In this document: one piece after another, positions 1-11,300 of the stretch
Layout of the letters: every line of letters begins with the position of its first letter
Numbering within the stretch: the stretch's first letter is position 1
Assembly (NCBI GenBank): GCA_951230915.1
Contig: OX579638.1
Location: forward strand, 23,268,696 to 23,332,695
Origin: Antitrichia curtipendula
Taxonomy: Eukaryota > Streptophyta > Bryopsida > Hypnales > Leucodontaceae
DNA length: 64,000 nt
Direction: 5' to 3'
Translations under genes and position numbers: made by a program
The notes under the pieces: model-generated
What the model was told of the DNA's origin: nothing
The model's input: only the letters and a program-made list of their open reading frames with translations
The model's database searches: none

Positions 1-2120
1 TCACTTGCAAAATGTGTTGCTGGGAAAATTTCAGCATCCTTTTTCAACACTAAAACATCATAATCTTGCAATCTAAGCAGTCAAATGACTCCAAATTTGA
101 CTCACGTCATCCACAACACATACACTACAAGATTGTACGGTTGAGATTTCTATAACTAGGCGACATTCAGATCTATAACACTTCAAAAGCAATGATGTTT
201 TTGAACTCAAATACACCTTAGGCGATGAAGGGTTAACTAATTGAGCCATTCCCATCAGATGCTTCATTCAGTGATTGTGTTTCATACCAAAAGTCCTTGT
301 TTTTCTTCTTCTTCTCTATAGACCAATCAAAATCCAAAAACACCCCCAAACACCAAAAAAACAAATTGTTGTGTCGTCTGGCAAGAACCCAAGGCCAGTC
401 ATGGGAAGCACATGGCTTCAAAGTGGAGAAGGCTGCAAATTCCAGTGTTGGCAAAAGGTGGTCCAGGTCAATCATGATGAAGGCATGTTTTATTCTTTCT
501 ACTGTTATAAATTCAAGTGTCCGTCATGTCCCAATTCCAAGATACCTTATTTTTATAAAATAAAAATTTAAAATGAATGAAACAAAATTTCATTGCAAAG
601 GGCAAAAATCCAAAATACCTTACAATTTTATGGGAAGGTGCACTCAGGCCCAAGTAACTTAAGCCTTGGACGGGCTCTGACCATCCAACTTCTCGGTCAT
701 CATGATCAAAAGTCTGATCCATCCTGCCCCCTCTGCCCCCGTCCGTCGCCCCACTCACACTTCCACAGTGAGTTCTTCCCGTACCAAATATTTATTTTGC
801 CCCCACCTTTTACCACTTTTTTTTTACACTAGCAAGGGGACCTTTATTGCAAGAAAAAAGAGAAGAAAGTGTTCAATCTCAAGTGCCCTAGGAGGGCAAG
901 TGGAGCAAATAAGAAACAAAAACAATAAACTATATGTAAAGTGCCGTCTAGGTAGGGTAGGGACTACCTTGCCGCAACGCCACCCATTTGTGGCAATTGG
1001 AAAACAAATCTGGTCCATGGGCCACATAGAGCCTATCTAGGAGAACTATCAATCATCATAGTGGGGGGGTTCCACCTTTCAAATGGTAATTTACAAACGG
1101 AAAGTCGTTGATTTAGTTCATTATTAATCTGTCCCTTTAAGAAAATAATTGACTGGAGTGTGAATATGTAGGATCCAAAAACACTGGGCAAAAAATTGGC
1201 AACTAACCGGTGTGCAAAAATAAAAGGAGGATATGTAGCCGTTGCATTCATGAAATTGTTAGATTGCAGGCGCTTGCCATTTTGAATCCAAGGCTAATAC
1301 TCAGGTTGTTGGAGGTGGGAAATGTAAGTTCTTGGACAAGGTGGGTATCACTTTCTCTTTAGGATTGGCTGTTGAGAAAGCATGGTGTGCTTGGACAAGC
1401 GGGGGTGGGGGTGGTGGTATCGCTTTAGGGTTGGTCATGGCAACCACCCTTTGCTTCATTGTTTGTGTTTACCCTATGTAATGAAATTTAGAGTTTAGTT
1501 TCAAAACCAACATATCTTTGAAAGAGGAGAGTTGTAGTCCTTGCAAATTTGGATTTGAAGGAAAGTGGGCGGTGAGAATTTGAATAAGTAGAAGAAATGA
1601 ATAAGGAGAGGATACCACGCGCCATGCAAATTACCACGGCAGCTCCACGACGGATCTCCGATATGCACATGTTTTAAACACGACGACCCTCCTCCCACTG
1701 AGTCCCGCCCATTATATTACTGTTTGACATTCCCCTTCCACAATAATTTCTGCCAATCTTGCAAATGAGTGTACTGCGTCCAGCCCTGTCCGTCTGGATT
1801 TGGGTCTCCATCTTGCAACAAAAACCACCACTCAAGTCACATATTCCCTACTGATAAGCACGCAGGCAATTTCCATTATAAAAGAAATGGTGCATGATTG
1901 CATGTTCCATACCCATTTGTAGACAGATAATTAAACTGATATTACAATGTGGCTGGTGTGTATGCTTTCTCTCTCCATTGCAATGAAATTTTGTTTCATT
2001 TGTGTGTAACAAAAAATTAAAACTAAAACTAAAAAAACAACTAAAAAAATTGATATTATAAGCGGTTTGTTTGGAGTACTACTTTTTAGTTTTGACTTTG
2101 GCCCTGCTTGTTGTAAATCA
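1..2120. other. AT-rich intergenic DNA, no supported gene
   Basis: No reading frame here has a recognisable domain or a chain of plausible exons. Short open frames on both strands are low-complexity or overlap one another. Poly-A/T runs and homopolymers are common. I see no feature beyond generic AT-rich intergenic sequence. Confidence 0.5.
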
Positions 2121-2549
2121 TGGTAGAACCATCCATTACCAACCAGGCATCAGTACCCAATTTGTAGGGTGCAGCTATTTCCAACCAAGGATGAAGCAGG
2201 TTCCAACCAAAGTTTGGAATATGATTATTTTTCCTTTCCAAAGGTTGGCACTATAATGTCATGACACATGTCCTAATGAAGTGAGCAAAAAAGTAGGAAA
2301 CAATGAGCGGGAAAGTAGTTATGGAATGATTGAAATTGGAAGACTCCATGTATTGGGTATAGGTTGAGGCCAACTTTTTGGCTTCCAAAATTCATAGTAA
2401 TTTGAATTTAAGAAAAAAAAATCACGAAAAATTGGCATTCCCCATCATTTCTATCTTTCTACAGGGCAATAAATTTACATTGCTTTTTTTTATTGCTCTA
2501 GAACAAGTGCGGAGTTGCTTAAGTGGTCGACTATGGGGTGGTTCTACCA
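2121..2549 (+). mobile_element. MITE, GGTAGAACC-end family, copy 1
   Basis: A roughly 430-bp non-autonomous element. The left end reads TGGTAGAACCATCCATTACC and the right end GGGGTGGTTCTACCA, forming terminal inverted repeats. The interior (GGTTGGCACTATAATGTCATGACACATGTC and onward in shorter shared blocks) aligns along its length with the copy at 35852-36269. It has no coding capacity. The inverted ends and small size identify it as a MITE-like DNA element; the superfamily is not certain. Confidence 0.75.
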
Positions 2550-4491
2550 CGAAAGTGGAATTCTTTGATTTTTCTCTTCGCCGGTTTTCAATTTTTTCTT
2601 TTTTAAAAACAAAAAGTGGAAGCCAGTGAGCTGAGCTCTGCTCGAATGTGCCTGAGATCTGATGGGCAGGCTGCCAGAACAGGTCCCTCATCATACAAGA
2701 GCACGATGTCCTGAAACTGCTACAGGACTGACATTCAGTTTTTATCATCATTCTCGTACATTGCCCATCCACTCAGATTTTCACTTCTGCCACGCATTCA
2801 ATTGCTCACTGGATGGAAAAAGACGGTGCTTTTTATTCCCCCCCTCTGATGCAGTGTGGGCTGAGGAGCTGACAGGTGTCCATCAGCTTAATAATCCCAA
2901 CAGGTTTTTGACTACGTTTTCACCCCCAAAAAAGCTCCAAAAACTGCCATTTCTAGTACAAGTATCAAATAGTAGAGGAAAAAAATATTTTTGGACAAAT
3001 GTAACTATAGGATCTTGTAACACGCTAGTTTGATAAGATGTTGAAAAAAATTCAGAAATTTTCACCATGTAGATTGGAAGATATTAGCGTTTGAAGTGAC
3101 AAAAATCCATTTTGGGGGCCTTGTGAAAAACTGGGCTATTGCACTTCACAAGGTCGGATCATTATGAAATAATCTCTAAAATGTTGAAATTCTTTGGATT
3201 CATTCTTCAAGACAAGTTGGCTACATGCTTGAAATATTGTAGATCATTTGGAATTGTACAACATATAGGAAAAAAAATAGTAAGTAGAAAGAAGTAGAGA
3301 ATGATTCAAAATACTAAATTGTTAACAATTTATTTTAAGAATTGAAAAATGCCAATCTCAATGGTGGTAATGTTGTAATAAAAAATGTACACTTTATTTT
3401 ATTTTATTTTTCAAAAAAATGTTGAAAATTGAGTTAAATAAAGGACGTCAAAGTTTATCTTAGAGTGGAGGTTCCATAACTAAACGCAAACTATCCACAA
3501 CTAAAACTCCTCGTAACTTTTATCTCATTAATAAAAATGAAATGATTCAAAGCTTTCCACGTATATATAAATCTGGAAAACCAATTTCAATTTTTTTTTC
3601 CATAAAAGTTTGATTTTTAAGGAAGTTTTTAACTACATAGGCTACTCGCCAAGATTGCCGCCGAGCAATGAAAATTACATATCATGCAATAACTTTTTAA
3701 CCATGTAGTCAAAAAAATTGAAAATTGTTGGGCCTTAAAGATTCTCTTTAAACATGTATTGTGTGAAAATTTTAAAGAAAACAAACAAACCCTCCATTCT
3801 TAGTGAGCTGCCTAAAATTACTATGTTGCCAAAAAATGCAGTTTGATTCTTTAGGGATTAAGTCAACTATAATTTAGTGTGAGCTAAGGAGCTGCAGGTG
3901 TGTCAACTTAAGTTAGCTAAGTGGCCTGGTAATATGTTTGAAGGACTTAACTTTAACCCTTAAAGGATGGATTGGTAGTTGTGGAAATCATCTATTTTTG
4001 GATATTATTTGAATGATTGATTTTTAAAAATTCAAAAATATTCATTGAAAGTCAAATTACTATATAACACTTCCCCTTTTCATACAAAATTTGAAAATAA
4101 AATTGTTTCATTGATTTTCTTGGACCTTTATGGAATTATTCACAATTTTTTTGAAGTTGAAATGCAGTGGTCACTAAAAGTGACCATCTCCTAAAATGTA
4201 CACTATTGAAGAAAGCAAAATGTACCTCTATGTTAGTGGTCACTATGAGAGCAAGGTTGCTTTTAGAGCACTCTAATTTAGTTAGTAGAGTTCATCTATC
4301 ACAGCTTGTAGACAAAGACTTATATCTAATTAATGAACACTAGATAGATTTATGCTGCATAACATTGTTTACGAATGAGCCAAGGGTCGTTTTTGCATCC
4401 TTGAAAAGAGCCCTCTATAATGAACTGGCTTTCCAACCAACCCAAATCCTTTAATTAACATAAAGTCTTTCCTATGTATTTAGTAAAGCAT
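2550..4491. repeat. Repeat-derived intergenic DNA
   Basis: No gene is supported. About 2915-3130 resembles stretches at about 11506-11660 and 48760-48930 (shared GGATCTTG, AAGATATTAGC and AAAGTG blocks). About 3955-4150 resembles 63276-63440. About 4130-4330 matches, in inverted orientation, sequence at 35510-35710. These are old dispersed repeats without coding potential. Confidence 0.5.
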
Positions 4492-4916
4492 AAGGTAGAA
4501 CCACCCATACCCGATTACTTAAGCAATTTCAAGACAAATGAAGAACAATGCAAGGCAATGGAATTTTTCCTTGTGTATAGAGATAAGAAATATTGGAACT
4601 TTGAATTTTTCATAATTTTATTCCCAAAATTGAAATTACTATAAAATTTGGGAGCCCAAAATTATTATGAACCCATTGTCAATGTCTAGAGTCTTCTAAT
4701 TCCGATCAATCAAGAGACTACTTTCTCGATGAATATTTGCTACACATTTTATGACACTTTGGGACATGTGTCACGACCTTATTAATCCCAACCTTGAGAA
4801 CCAAAAATAAAAACATTTCAAGCTTGGGTTGTAAATTTGTTCTAGCTTTGGTTGGAAATAATTGCATCCTGCATGTTGGGTATGGCTCCCTAGTCAAGAA
4901 TGGGTTGTTCTACCTT
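4492..4916 (-). mobile_element. MITE, GGTAGAACC-end family, copy 2
   Basis: The element runs from AAGGTAGAACCACCCAT to ATGGGTTGTTCTACCTT, an almost perfect inverted terminal repeat, and is about 425 bp long. Its interior (ACATGTGTCACGACCTTATT, TTGGTTGGAAATAATTGCA) is the reverse orientation of blocks in copy 1, so it lies inverted relative to that copy. It has no coding capacity. Confidence 0.75.
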
Positions 4917-4950
4917 AATACCTTCCCAACATAAGGAAGTCCATTGCATG

Positions 4951-4988
4951 GTTATGCATTGTTATGCATTGTTATGCATTGTTATGCA
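4951..4988. repeat. 10-bp tandem repeat (GTTATGCATT), about 4 copies
   Basis: The unit GTTATGCATT is repeated head to tail four times, the last copy ending GTTATGCAC. It lies just outside MITE copy 2 in AT-rich intergenic DNA. No function is inferred. Confidence 0.8.
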
Positions 4989-5121
4989 CAAGTTAGAAAC
5001 CCTGCAAATGTTTTTTTATCTCTGAAATGTTGCGGAGGAATTAAAAGGTCTAATAAATGACTTTCGAAATTTCCGTAGAAATGAAGAAAGCAACTATTCT
5101 ATGAGGGTGGTACCTTCAACT

Positions 5122-5208
5122 AAAGATAATTAACCCCCCAAAATGACATGTATTTTTAGAATCTTTTTTCTAAAAATTCATGTCCTTTTGGGGGGGATAA
5201 TTATCTTT
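5122..5208. repeat. Long inverted repeat / hairpin
   Basis: Arms at 5122-5159 and 5170-5208 are near-perfect reverse complements (for example AAAGATAATTAACCCCCCAA against TTGGGGGGGATAATTATCTTT trimmed by one base), separated by a loop of about 10 bp. RNA from here would fold into a stem of about 38 bp with few mismatches. It could be a tiny foldback element or a small-RNA precursor; there is no evidence of transcription in the sequence itself. Confidence 0.7.
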
Positions 5209-7247
5209 TCAAAAAAATTTATAGAAAAGGAAAGGATCTCATTGCATATTTTTATTTCTAGCATCTTTTAAACCTTTATTTATAGAAAAAATAAATATTT
5301 GTCAAAGAACTGTAAAAGCCGCTACTGAGGTACAGTAGTCACTCTATTAGAATATATATTTTTCAAATGATCATGGTGTTGAATACATCATTTCAAGGCT
5401 AACTTTGAAAATTTTGTAACATTGAAAAATTTAATGATAGCTTGCTTGTGAGTTTGTTAATCCCTAATGGTTGGAGGAAGAATATTATGAGAAAAATGCT
5501 CAAAGTATGAGATCTAGAAATGCATGAATTGAAAAAATATTTTAAAGAATTTATCAAGTGTAATTGTATGAGTTGAAGTTCTAAGGCTAAGGTATTGTTT
5601 ATGTAAAATAAAAATTTGATTTATACTATGTGATTGAGAGATTATAAGGTTTGACTACAAGAAAGTAGATGTTAATTTTGTTGGACAAGAAGGCTTTCAT
5701 GCATAGAAATTGTCATATCAATATCTGAGAAGAGAAAAAATTTGCAAAAATAATTCCAATGTGGTCATCTTAACATACTTTGTGTTGTTGAGATTCTTGT
5801 GATATAGAAAATAATTTTGCTAAAAATGGCAAGTCACCTTCATGAGCTACCATGACAAACAAATCTAACCGACAAATCTTTTAGATGAGAAAGATAGAAC
5901 CATTTGAAGTTGCCCATCATTCCATTATTTTGACAATTTTATCTTTAGGTTTTAAGTTGACGACACCTATTTGCAATGCTTCAAGAATCTAAGAATATAT
6001 TTTTTCTTTATTATATAAAACTTTTAAACATTTCATTTTTCAAATTGTGATAAATTTTTTTTTGTGATTTCTGTAATATCCAAATTTCTAAATATTCCTC
6101 ATTTGATGCCCTTTATTTATCAAATTTCAAATCTAAATTAATGGAACAAGGAGTTCAATGGTGCTCCCCCCAAAAAGTGTTCGAACTTATCTTTGTGATT
6201 GGAAAAACACATATCGATAATCTTGTTGCTAGCATTCTATTCCAAAAAAGCCAAGGAAAAAAAATAATTTTCTTGGGGTCAAAAATATTCAAAATTGTGG
6301 TGTTTTGCAATCAAAAGAAATTTTTTTAATCACAATTTGAGAAATGAGATGTCACTATTTCAACTATATCAAAAAAATTGTCCATATTATTCTTTCTTCT
6401 TACGGTCCTTTGAATTCAAAATTTCAAGTCTAAAATGACATTTTTTGGTCTTTTCATTTTTTAAAGCTCTCATTGGATGAAATTTTTTCTCTCTATGACT
6501 TTTTGCCTCTATTATTAAGAGGGTTTAATATTTTCTCACCTTCTTGCTATCTCCAACTACTTGCATTCACAATGTACTTTCAAATTCTTATTTATGAGAA
6601 AAAATTCTACTATTGTTCATTTAATTTACTATTATTTACATAAAGCAAGGGGGCTCCTTGGATATAATTTAGTAATTCAAAAATGTCATAATTTCCAAAC
6701 AAGTTTTTTTTAATTTTAAAGTGGAAGCTTGAAAGGCAATTAGATTGAAAAGATTTATTTATTTAGTATTGAGTACCAGATTCAAACAAGATTCTAATTG
6801 ATAATGGTACAACAAATAGAGTCTAAGGAACTATGAAGGTCCTAAGGTTATAAGAAATGGAAGAAAATTTAATTGAGATTAGTAAATTTGAGGGTGGAAT
6901 AAAATCATTACAAACCCTCAATTAAAGTAATAGTGGGCTTTAATATTCCAAAAGTGTCTTTGAAAGAGTTATTTTTTGTAGAGCTTTGTCTAATAGTGAG
7001 GCTTGTACACAAAACCAATGTGTCCATTGACAATGAGGCAAAAGAATTGAAGGACAATCCTTTGATTTGCTCATTAGTTGCATTTGCAAGTATCAAGTAA
7101 AGAATGTCATAATTTAGTGAAATTTTTTGTAAGCATGTCACACCACCATCAAAACTAAAGCATAAACAAATGAAAATGCAAGCTAGCCTTAACACTATGT
7201 AGTGCCTTTTGTTATCTTTAAATAACTCATAAGAGACATTTGAAGAA
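5209..7247. other. AT-rich intergenic DNA, no supported gene
   Basis: The stretch is rich in poly-A and poly-T, with only short chance reading frames and no domains. I see no gene or defined element. Confidence 0.5.
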
Positions 7248-7396
7248 TGGTACACATCAGTGGGTTTTTTTCTGGCGATATTCGCCGAATCCGTCAGAGC
7301 ATTTGGCCATTGGGCCCGGCTCCCTCCCGATATCGACCTCTGCTGGGAGGGCACGCAAGGTGGCCTGTCTCCAGAAAAAACAAAACTGGTACACAT
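7248..7396. mobile_element. Small GC-rich insertion with 10-bp target-site repeats
   Basis: The direct repeat TGGTACACAT occurs at 7248-7257 and again at 7387-7396. Between them lies a GC-rich segment of about 129 bp, strikingly different from the surrounding AT-rich DNA. Just inside the direct repeats are imperfect inverted ends (left GGGTTTTTTTCTGG, right CCAGAAAAAACAAAAC). The duplication length and ends fit a small non-autonomous Mutator-like element, possibly carrying captured GC-rich DNA. It contains no credible gene. Confidence 0.65.
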
Positions 7397-9151
7397 ATGT
7401 ACACTTGTATATGCTACAATTGTAAACCAATTGCTCATCACTAACTTTCTAGAGGTCCAAGACACATTGTACCAAAAGAAGGTTGTGTTATCATGTTTGA
7501 ATGCAATGAAAATTCTGAAGATAGAAAAGGTATTAGATAAAGAGAAAGTTCCTAGATCATTATAAAATTCAAATAGCTAAATTAAACACACCTTTACAAC
7601 TAGCATACCCAAAAAATTCTACCTAAACAATTCTAAATCAAATCTAGTTTGGAAACTAGTATACAATGGAAAAGCTCATGAAAATCTACTTCTAATGGTA
7701 TAAAATGTACATTTTAGTTTAAAATTTTTTAAAATTGACAAACTTTCAAACTCTTTTGGATTACAAGAGGCAAAAAAGACAGGGAAAATATGAAAAATAT
7801 AAATTAAAAGAAATTCACCTTTGAAATGGCCCTTGAATCTCTTGTTGAAGTTGACAATGTAAACTTTGTTGTATTCACCTCATGTTCACATACCAATACT
7901 ACCTCCCCATTAAAGTATATACCCCCATACACTTATTATACAAAAGGTTCATTTATACCACTAAGAGAAAAAAAAAACTTTGATTTGAATGTATGGCTCT
8001 TCTAGACATTGGACTACAACATTAACAATCCAATGGATAAGATAGAGCTCTTAGCCATACTAAGACTAAAAAACCATTTTGAGTGCGGATATCATAATGA
8101 TCCATACACTATTGTTCCATTTGCATACAAATAATTCCAATGAAGCTAGTCTATGAGCATGAAAATGCGAGTATGTGAGCCTTGAATATATGCATAAGTG
8201 GATATCTTACAACCATTGAAGGTGCTTATAATATAAACACCTACAATATAGGTATCTATAATATAATTACACTATAATCATGGAAGGTTTCTATAATATA
8301 GACACCTATATATTACATAGGTGTACAATATACTAGGCTCATGGGCTCATACTCCTAGGCTTATATAATAGCAACACTCCAAATAACCCTAATGAATCAA
8401 CTTATATTTTTACAAATAACTTCAACTCCATTTACATCATTAACACGCACATCAAACATCCATCTGCTTAAATAAGCCACCCAGACAAAACCATTTTCAA
8501 CTCCACAATTCAACTACTACAATCCCGCAAATTCCCTCATGCTACAAAGAGGTCATGCCTACACTACAAGAAAATGAAAATGAAAATAACCTTGCCTACT
8601 TAGGAAATTTAAACGGACTTTGTTTACTAGAGCATGGTTATGAACATGCCCATGCATACTACACCCTACTTCCTCAACAATGGACACCACATAAAGGCCC
8701 AATTTTCTTTCTTAATATCTACATCCATAAATTAGAAATATCTTCTAAGTTACTTGCACAACAATTCCTAAGCATTGAAAATGGACAAATAATCCAAACA
8801 TTGAAAACTTTTTATCTAATCAATTTTAGACCAATCCTTCTATTTCAAATGCCTAAATCACATATCCTCTTAAATTCCAGTATGGACGATACATGGGTCA
8901 AGCATACAAACACATATTATAGCCAACACAATATCCATCCCCCTTATGTGCACTCTGCAATTTAGAAAAAACAAACACATTAATATAGGTTCTCCTATGT
9001 TGCACCAATCCAAATATCAAAGCCCTTAGCATACAACAACATAATAAAGCAATGTATGAGCTCCGAAAAATGATACAATTACATATAAAATCTAGATGCT
9101 TTGTATGCATGAATGTAGGAAATTTCAAAGATCCTTCCCTAGAGTACTCTA
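7397..9151. other. AT-rich intergenic DNA, no supported gene
   Basis: An open frame at 8555-8965 encodes a low-complexity peptide with no recognisable domain. Around 8220-8340 short ATAATATA and TAGGTGT blocks recur in both orientations. No gene is supported. Confidence 0.45.
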
Positions 9152-9223
9152 GGCAATAACAAGGATATAACAATGTTCGGACGGTTGTTATATCCCGAAC
9201 ATTGTTATATCCTTGTTATTGCC
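9152..9223. repeat. Perfect 29-bp inverted repeat (hairpin)
   Basis: Arms at 9152-9180 (GGCAATAACAAGGATATAAC and onward to TTCGG) and 9195-9223 are exact reverse complements across 29 bp, separated by a 14-bp loop that itself contains a partial copy of the arm (TTGTTATATC). Perfect arms imply a recent origin or active conservation. Candidates are a foldback element or a small-RNA hairpin. Confidence 0.85.
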
Positions 9224-10984
9224 CTAATTCCATGAATTATACATGGGATGCCTATCCATGCCATAATATGTTTTGTTTTCAACCAACACCTTTTCAAAAT
9301 GATCCCTTGACTACCCCATCACAACAACACAAAATTTGATTCATTAAATTTATGTAGTGCAGTGATTGATTCTTTGGCACAAAAGCTCAATAAATACCAT
9401 TCATTCATTACCAATACTCATAAACTAGGTTGTAATACACAACCACTAATGGAAATTACTGAAGGTCCTTGTAGTACAATTCATATGCCATCCATACAAT
9501 CACTTCATAAGCATCTTAAAATCTCCATTTCAATTATAAAAACTACCCTTTAACATTAATAACATTGCCACTAAATATGACATTTGCATACTACTACACA
9601 AATAGAAGTAATAAAAAAATCATTAAAGGACATTTGAGGCCTCTGGAATATTGTTTAAGGGCTATTTCTTTTGCTATGAACTACTGGAACTTTGGTAGAC
9701 TATTAAATGATTTGAAAAAAATATTTTTATTTTAATTTTGAAAAAATTTAATTTGAAAAAATATTATGTTTTTTTATTTTTATATAAAAATATAAATTAA
9801 ATATCAATATCTAACGTTGATGTCTTCCAACCACATCAAATTGTTGATGTAGCTTTGTTCCCATGTTCTCCACAATTTGGGAACTCAAGGTCTTTTTAAG
9901 GCTTCAAAAATCTTATAATGCAAACACTTTCCAATATACCTGAATTTTCTAAAATAAAACTTTCTCTTCACACCACCTCTATCCTCCCTCTACATTCATC
10001 ACCCCTCCTATTACAACCCTAATGAATAAACAATTCTCAATCTATTGCCCCTCCTTTCTCAATTAAATTAATTGGTTAGTATAAGAGCACCATTCTTATA
10101 AAGGTACGTAATTTAGTTGTCACTTGGACCATCTTTCTAAAGTCAAGCATAGGATCCTAAACAAATAAACTCATCGTGTATGCTAACTACATAAAGTAAT
10201 TGGAATTATTTCTCTTTCTTCATATACCAAGTTCACTTATATACTTGCAGTACATCCATTGAAAATCAATACTATATTTTTGCCTTATAGTCACCTTTGC
10301 CAAAAAATAATTAATGTTTTTGAAGTTGAATAGTTTTGGAAATTAATATGTCACTTTGCCATGTCCAAAGAAAATTAAACAGAAAAGAAAGTCACAATGC
10401 TGGAAAAGATACCTAAGTAGCTTGATCCCAAGATATATCAATTGAATAACGCAAAATCCAAATTCATTCTTTTAACTTTAAAGCAAAGTAAGGACTCTAT
10501 GAAAAACAATGAATTCGTTGAAAACCTTAACTATCATTTTTTTATACAATGAAGAAAACCATCCAACTTCCAAGATTATTTAAAGGATTGCCAAAAGTTA
10601 AGAAAAAATATTTATTATTTGCCAAATAATTTACTAATAAAAAATGAATTGCCAAACTAGTCCTTCCAATTTTAACTAATTATTAAGCAAAAATGTGCCA
10701 AAGGGAACCTTGGACTAAGATATATGTTTTAAAATGATGTTTTGATATGATGCTTTTTTGAGAGCTCAAGGTCCATACTTTGCCATTTCTTCTTCTTCTA
10801 AAATAACTTAAAAGACCATGGGTCTAGAATTCTCTCTAATAAAACACTTGTTAGTAACACTTTTACATTAATTTTAATATAATTTATCCAAGTCTTGATA
10901 CATAAATGTGGATGCCAACATATTCCAATGGTATTGGATTCCCTACATTATGTTATGCAAAACTCAGTGAATGAAATTTTTATA
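9224..10984. other. AT-rich intergenic DNA, no supported gene
   Basis: Only short open frames without domains are present. I see no defined element. Confidence 0.45.
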
Positions 10985-11300
10985 AGGTGAAGGCACCCAT
11001 TACCAACTATTGCCCTATCAACAATCAATGAAGTATTTGAACTTTAGGAGAAGTTGCGAGTAATTTCCAACTATCAACTCTTGATTTCTGACCATCAATT
11101 CCTCTATTCTTGTCTCAACACATATCCTTGGTTTTGAGGTGCCAAAGTAAACAAGAAATAGTATCTTAAATAATCGATTTTTGAATAGTCTAGACATGGG
11201 ACATGTGTAAACCAACTTTTTTGCTTTTAAAATTCACAATAATTTCAGTTCAAGCAATAAAATTATCAAAATTTTCCAATCCTTGTCATTTTAAAAATCT
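10985..11300 (+). mobile_element. MITE, GGTAGAACC-end family, copy 3 (degenerate)
   Basis: The stretch aligns with the copies at 39613-40664 and 54897-55260 through blocks such as CACCCATTACCAACTATTGCCC, ACCATCAATTCCTC, GAACAAGAAGTAGTCTCTTAAA-like sequence and TTTCAGTTCAAGCAATAAAATTA. The terminal repeats are eroded and the right end is missing or unrecognisable. It is an old, truncated member. Confidence 0.6.

Noticed and set aside
6908..7465. 185-codon open frame on the minus strand
   Set aside because: It runs across the GC-rich insert and its target repeats at 7248-7396, so it is a composite of insert and flank rather than a gene.
8555..8965. 136-codon open frame on the plus strand
   Set aside because: Composition is that of AT-rich non-coding DNA, there is no domain or homologous pattern, and no flanking exon structure. 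Probably chance.
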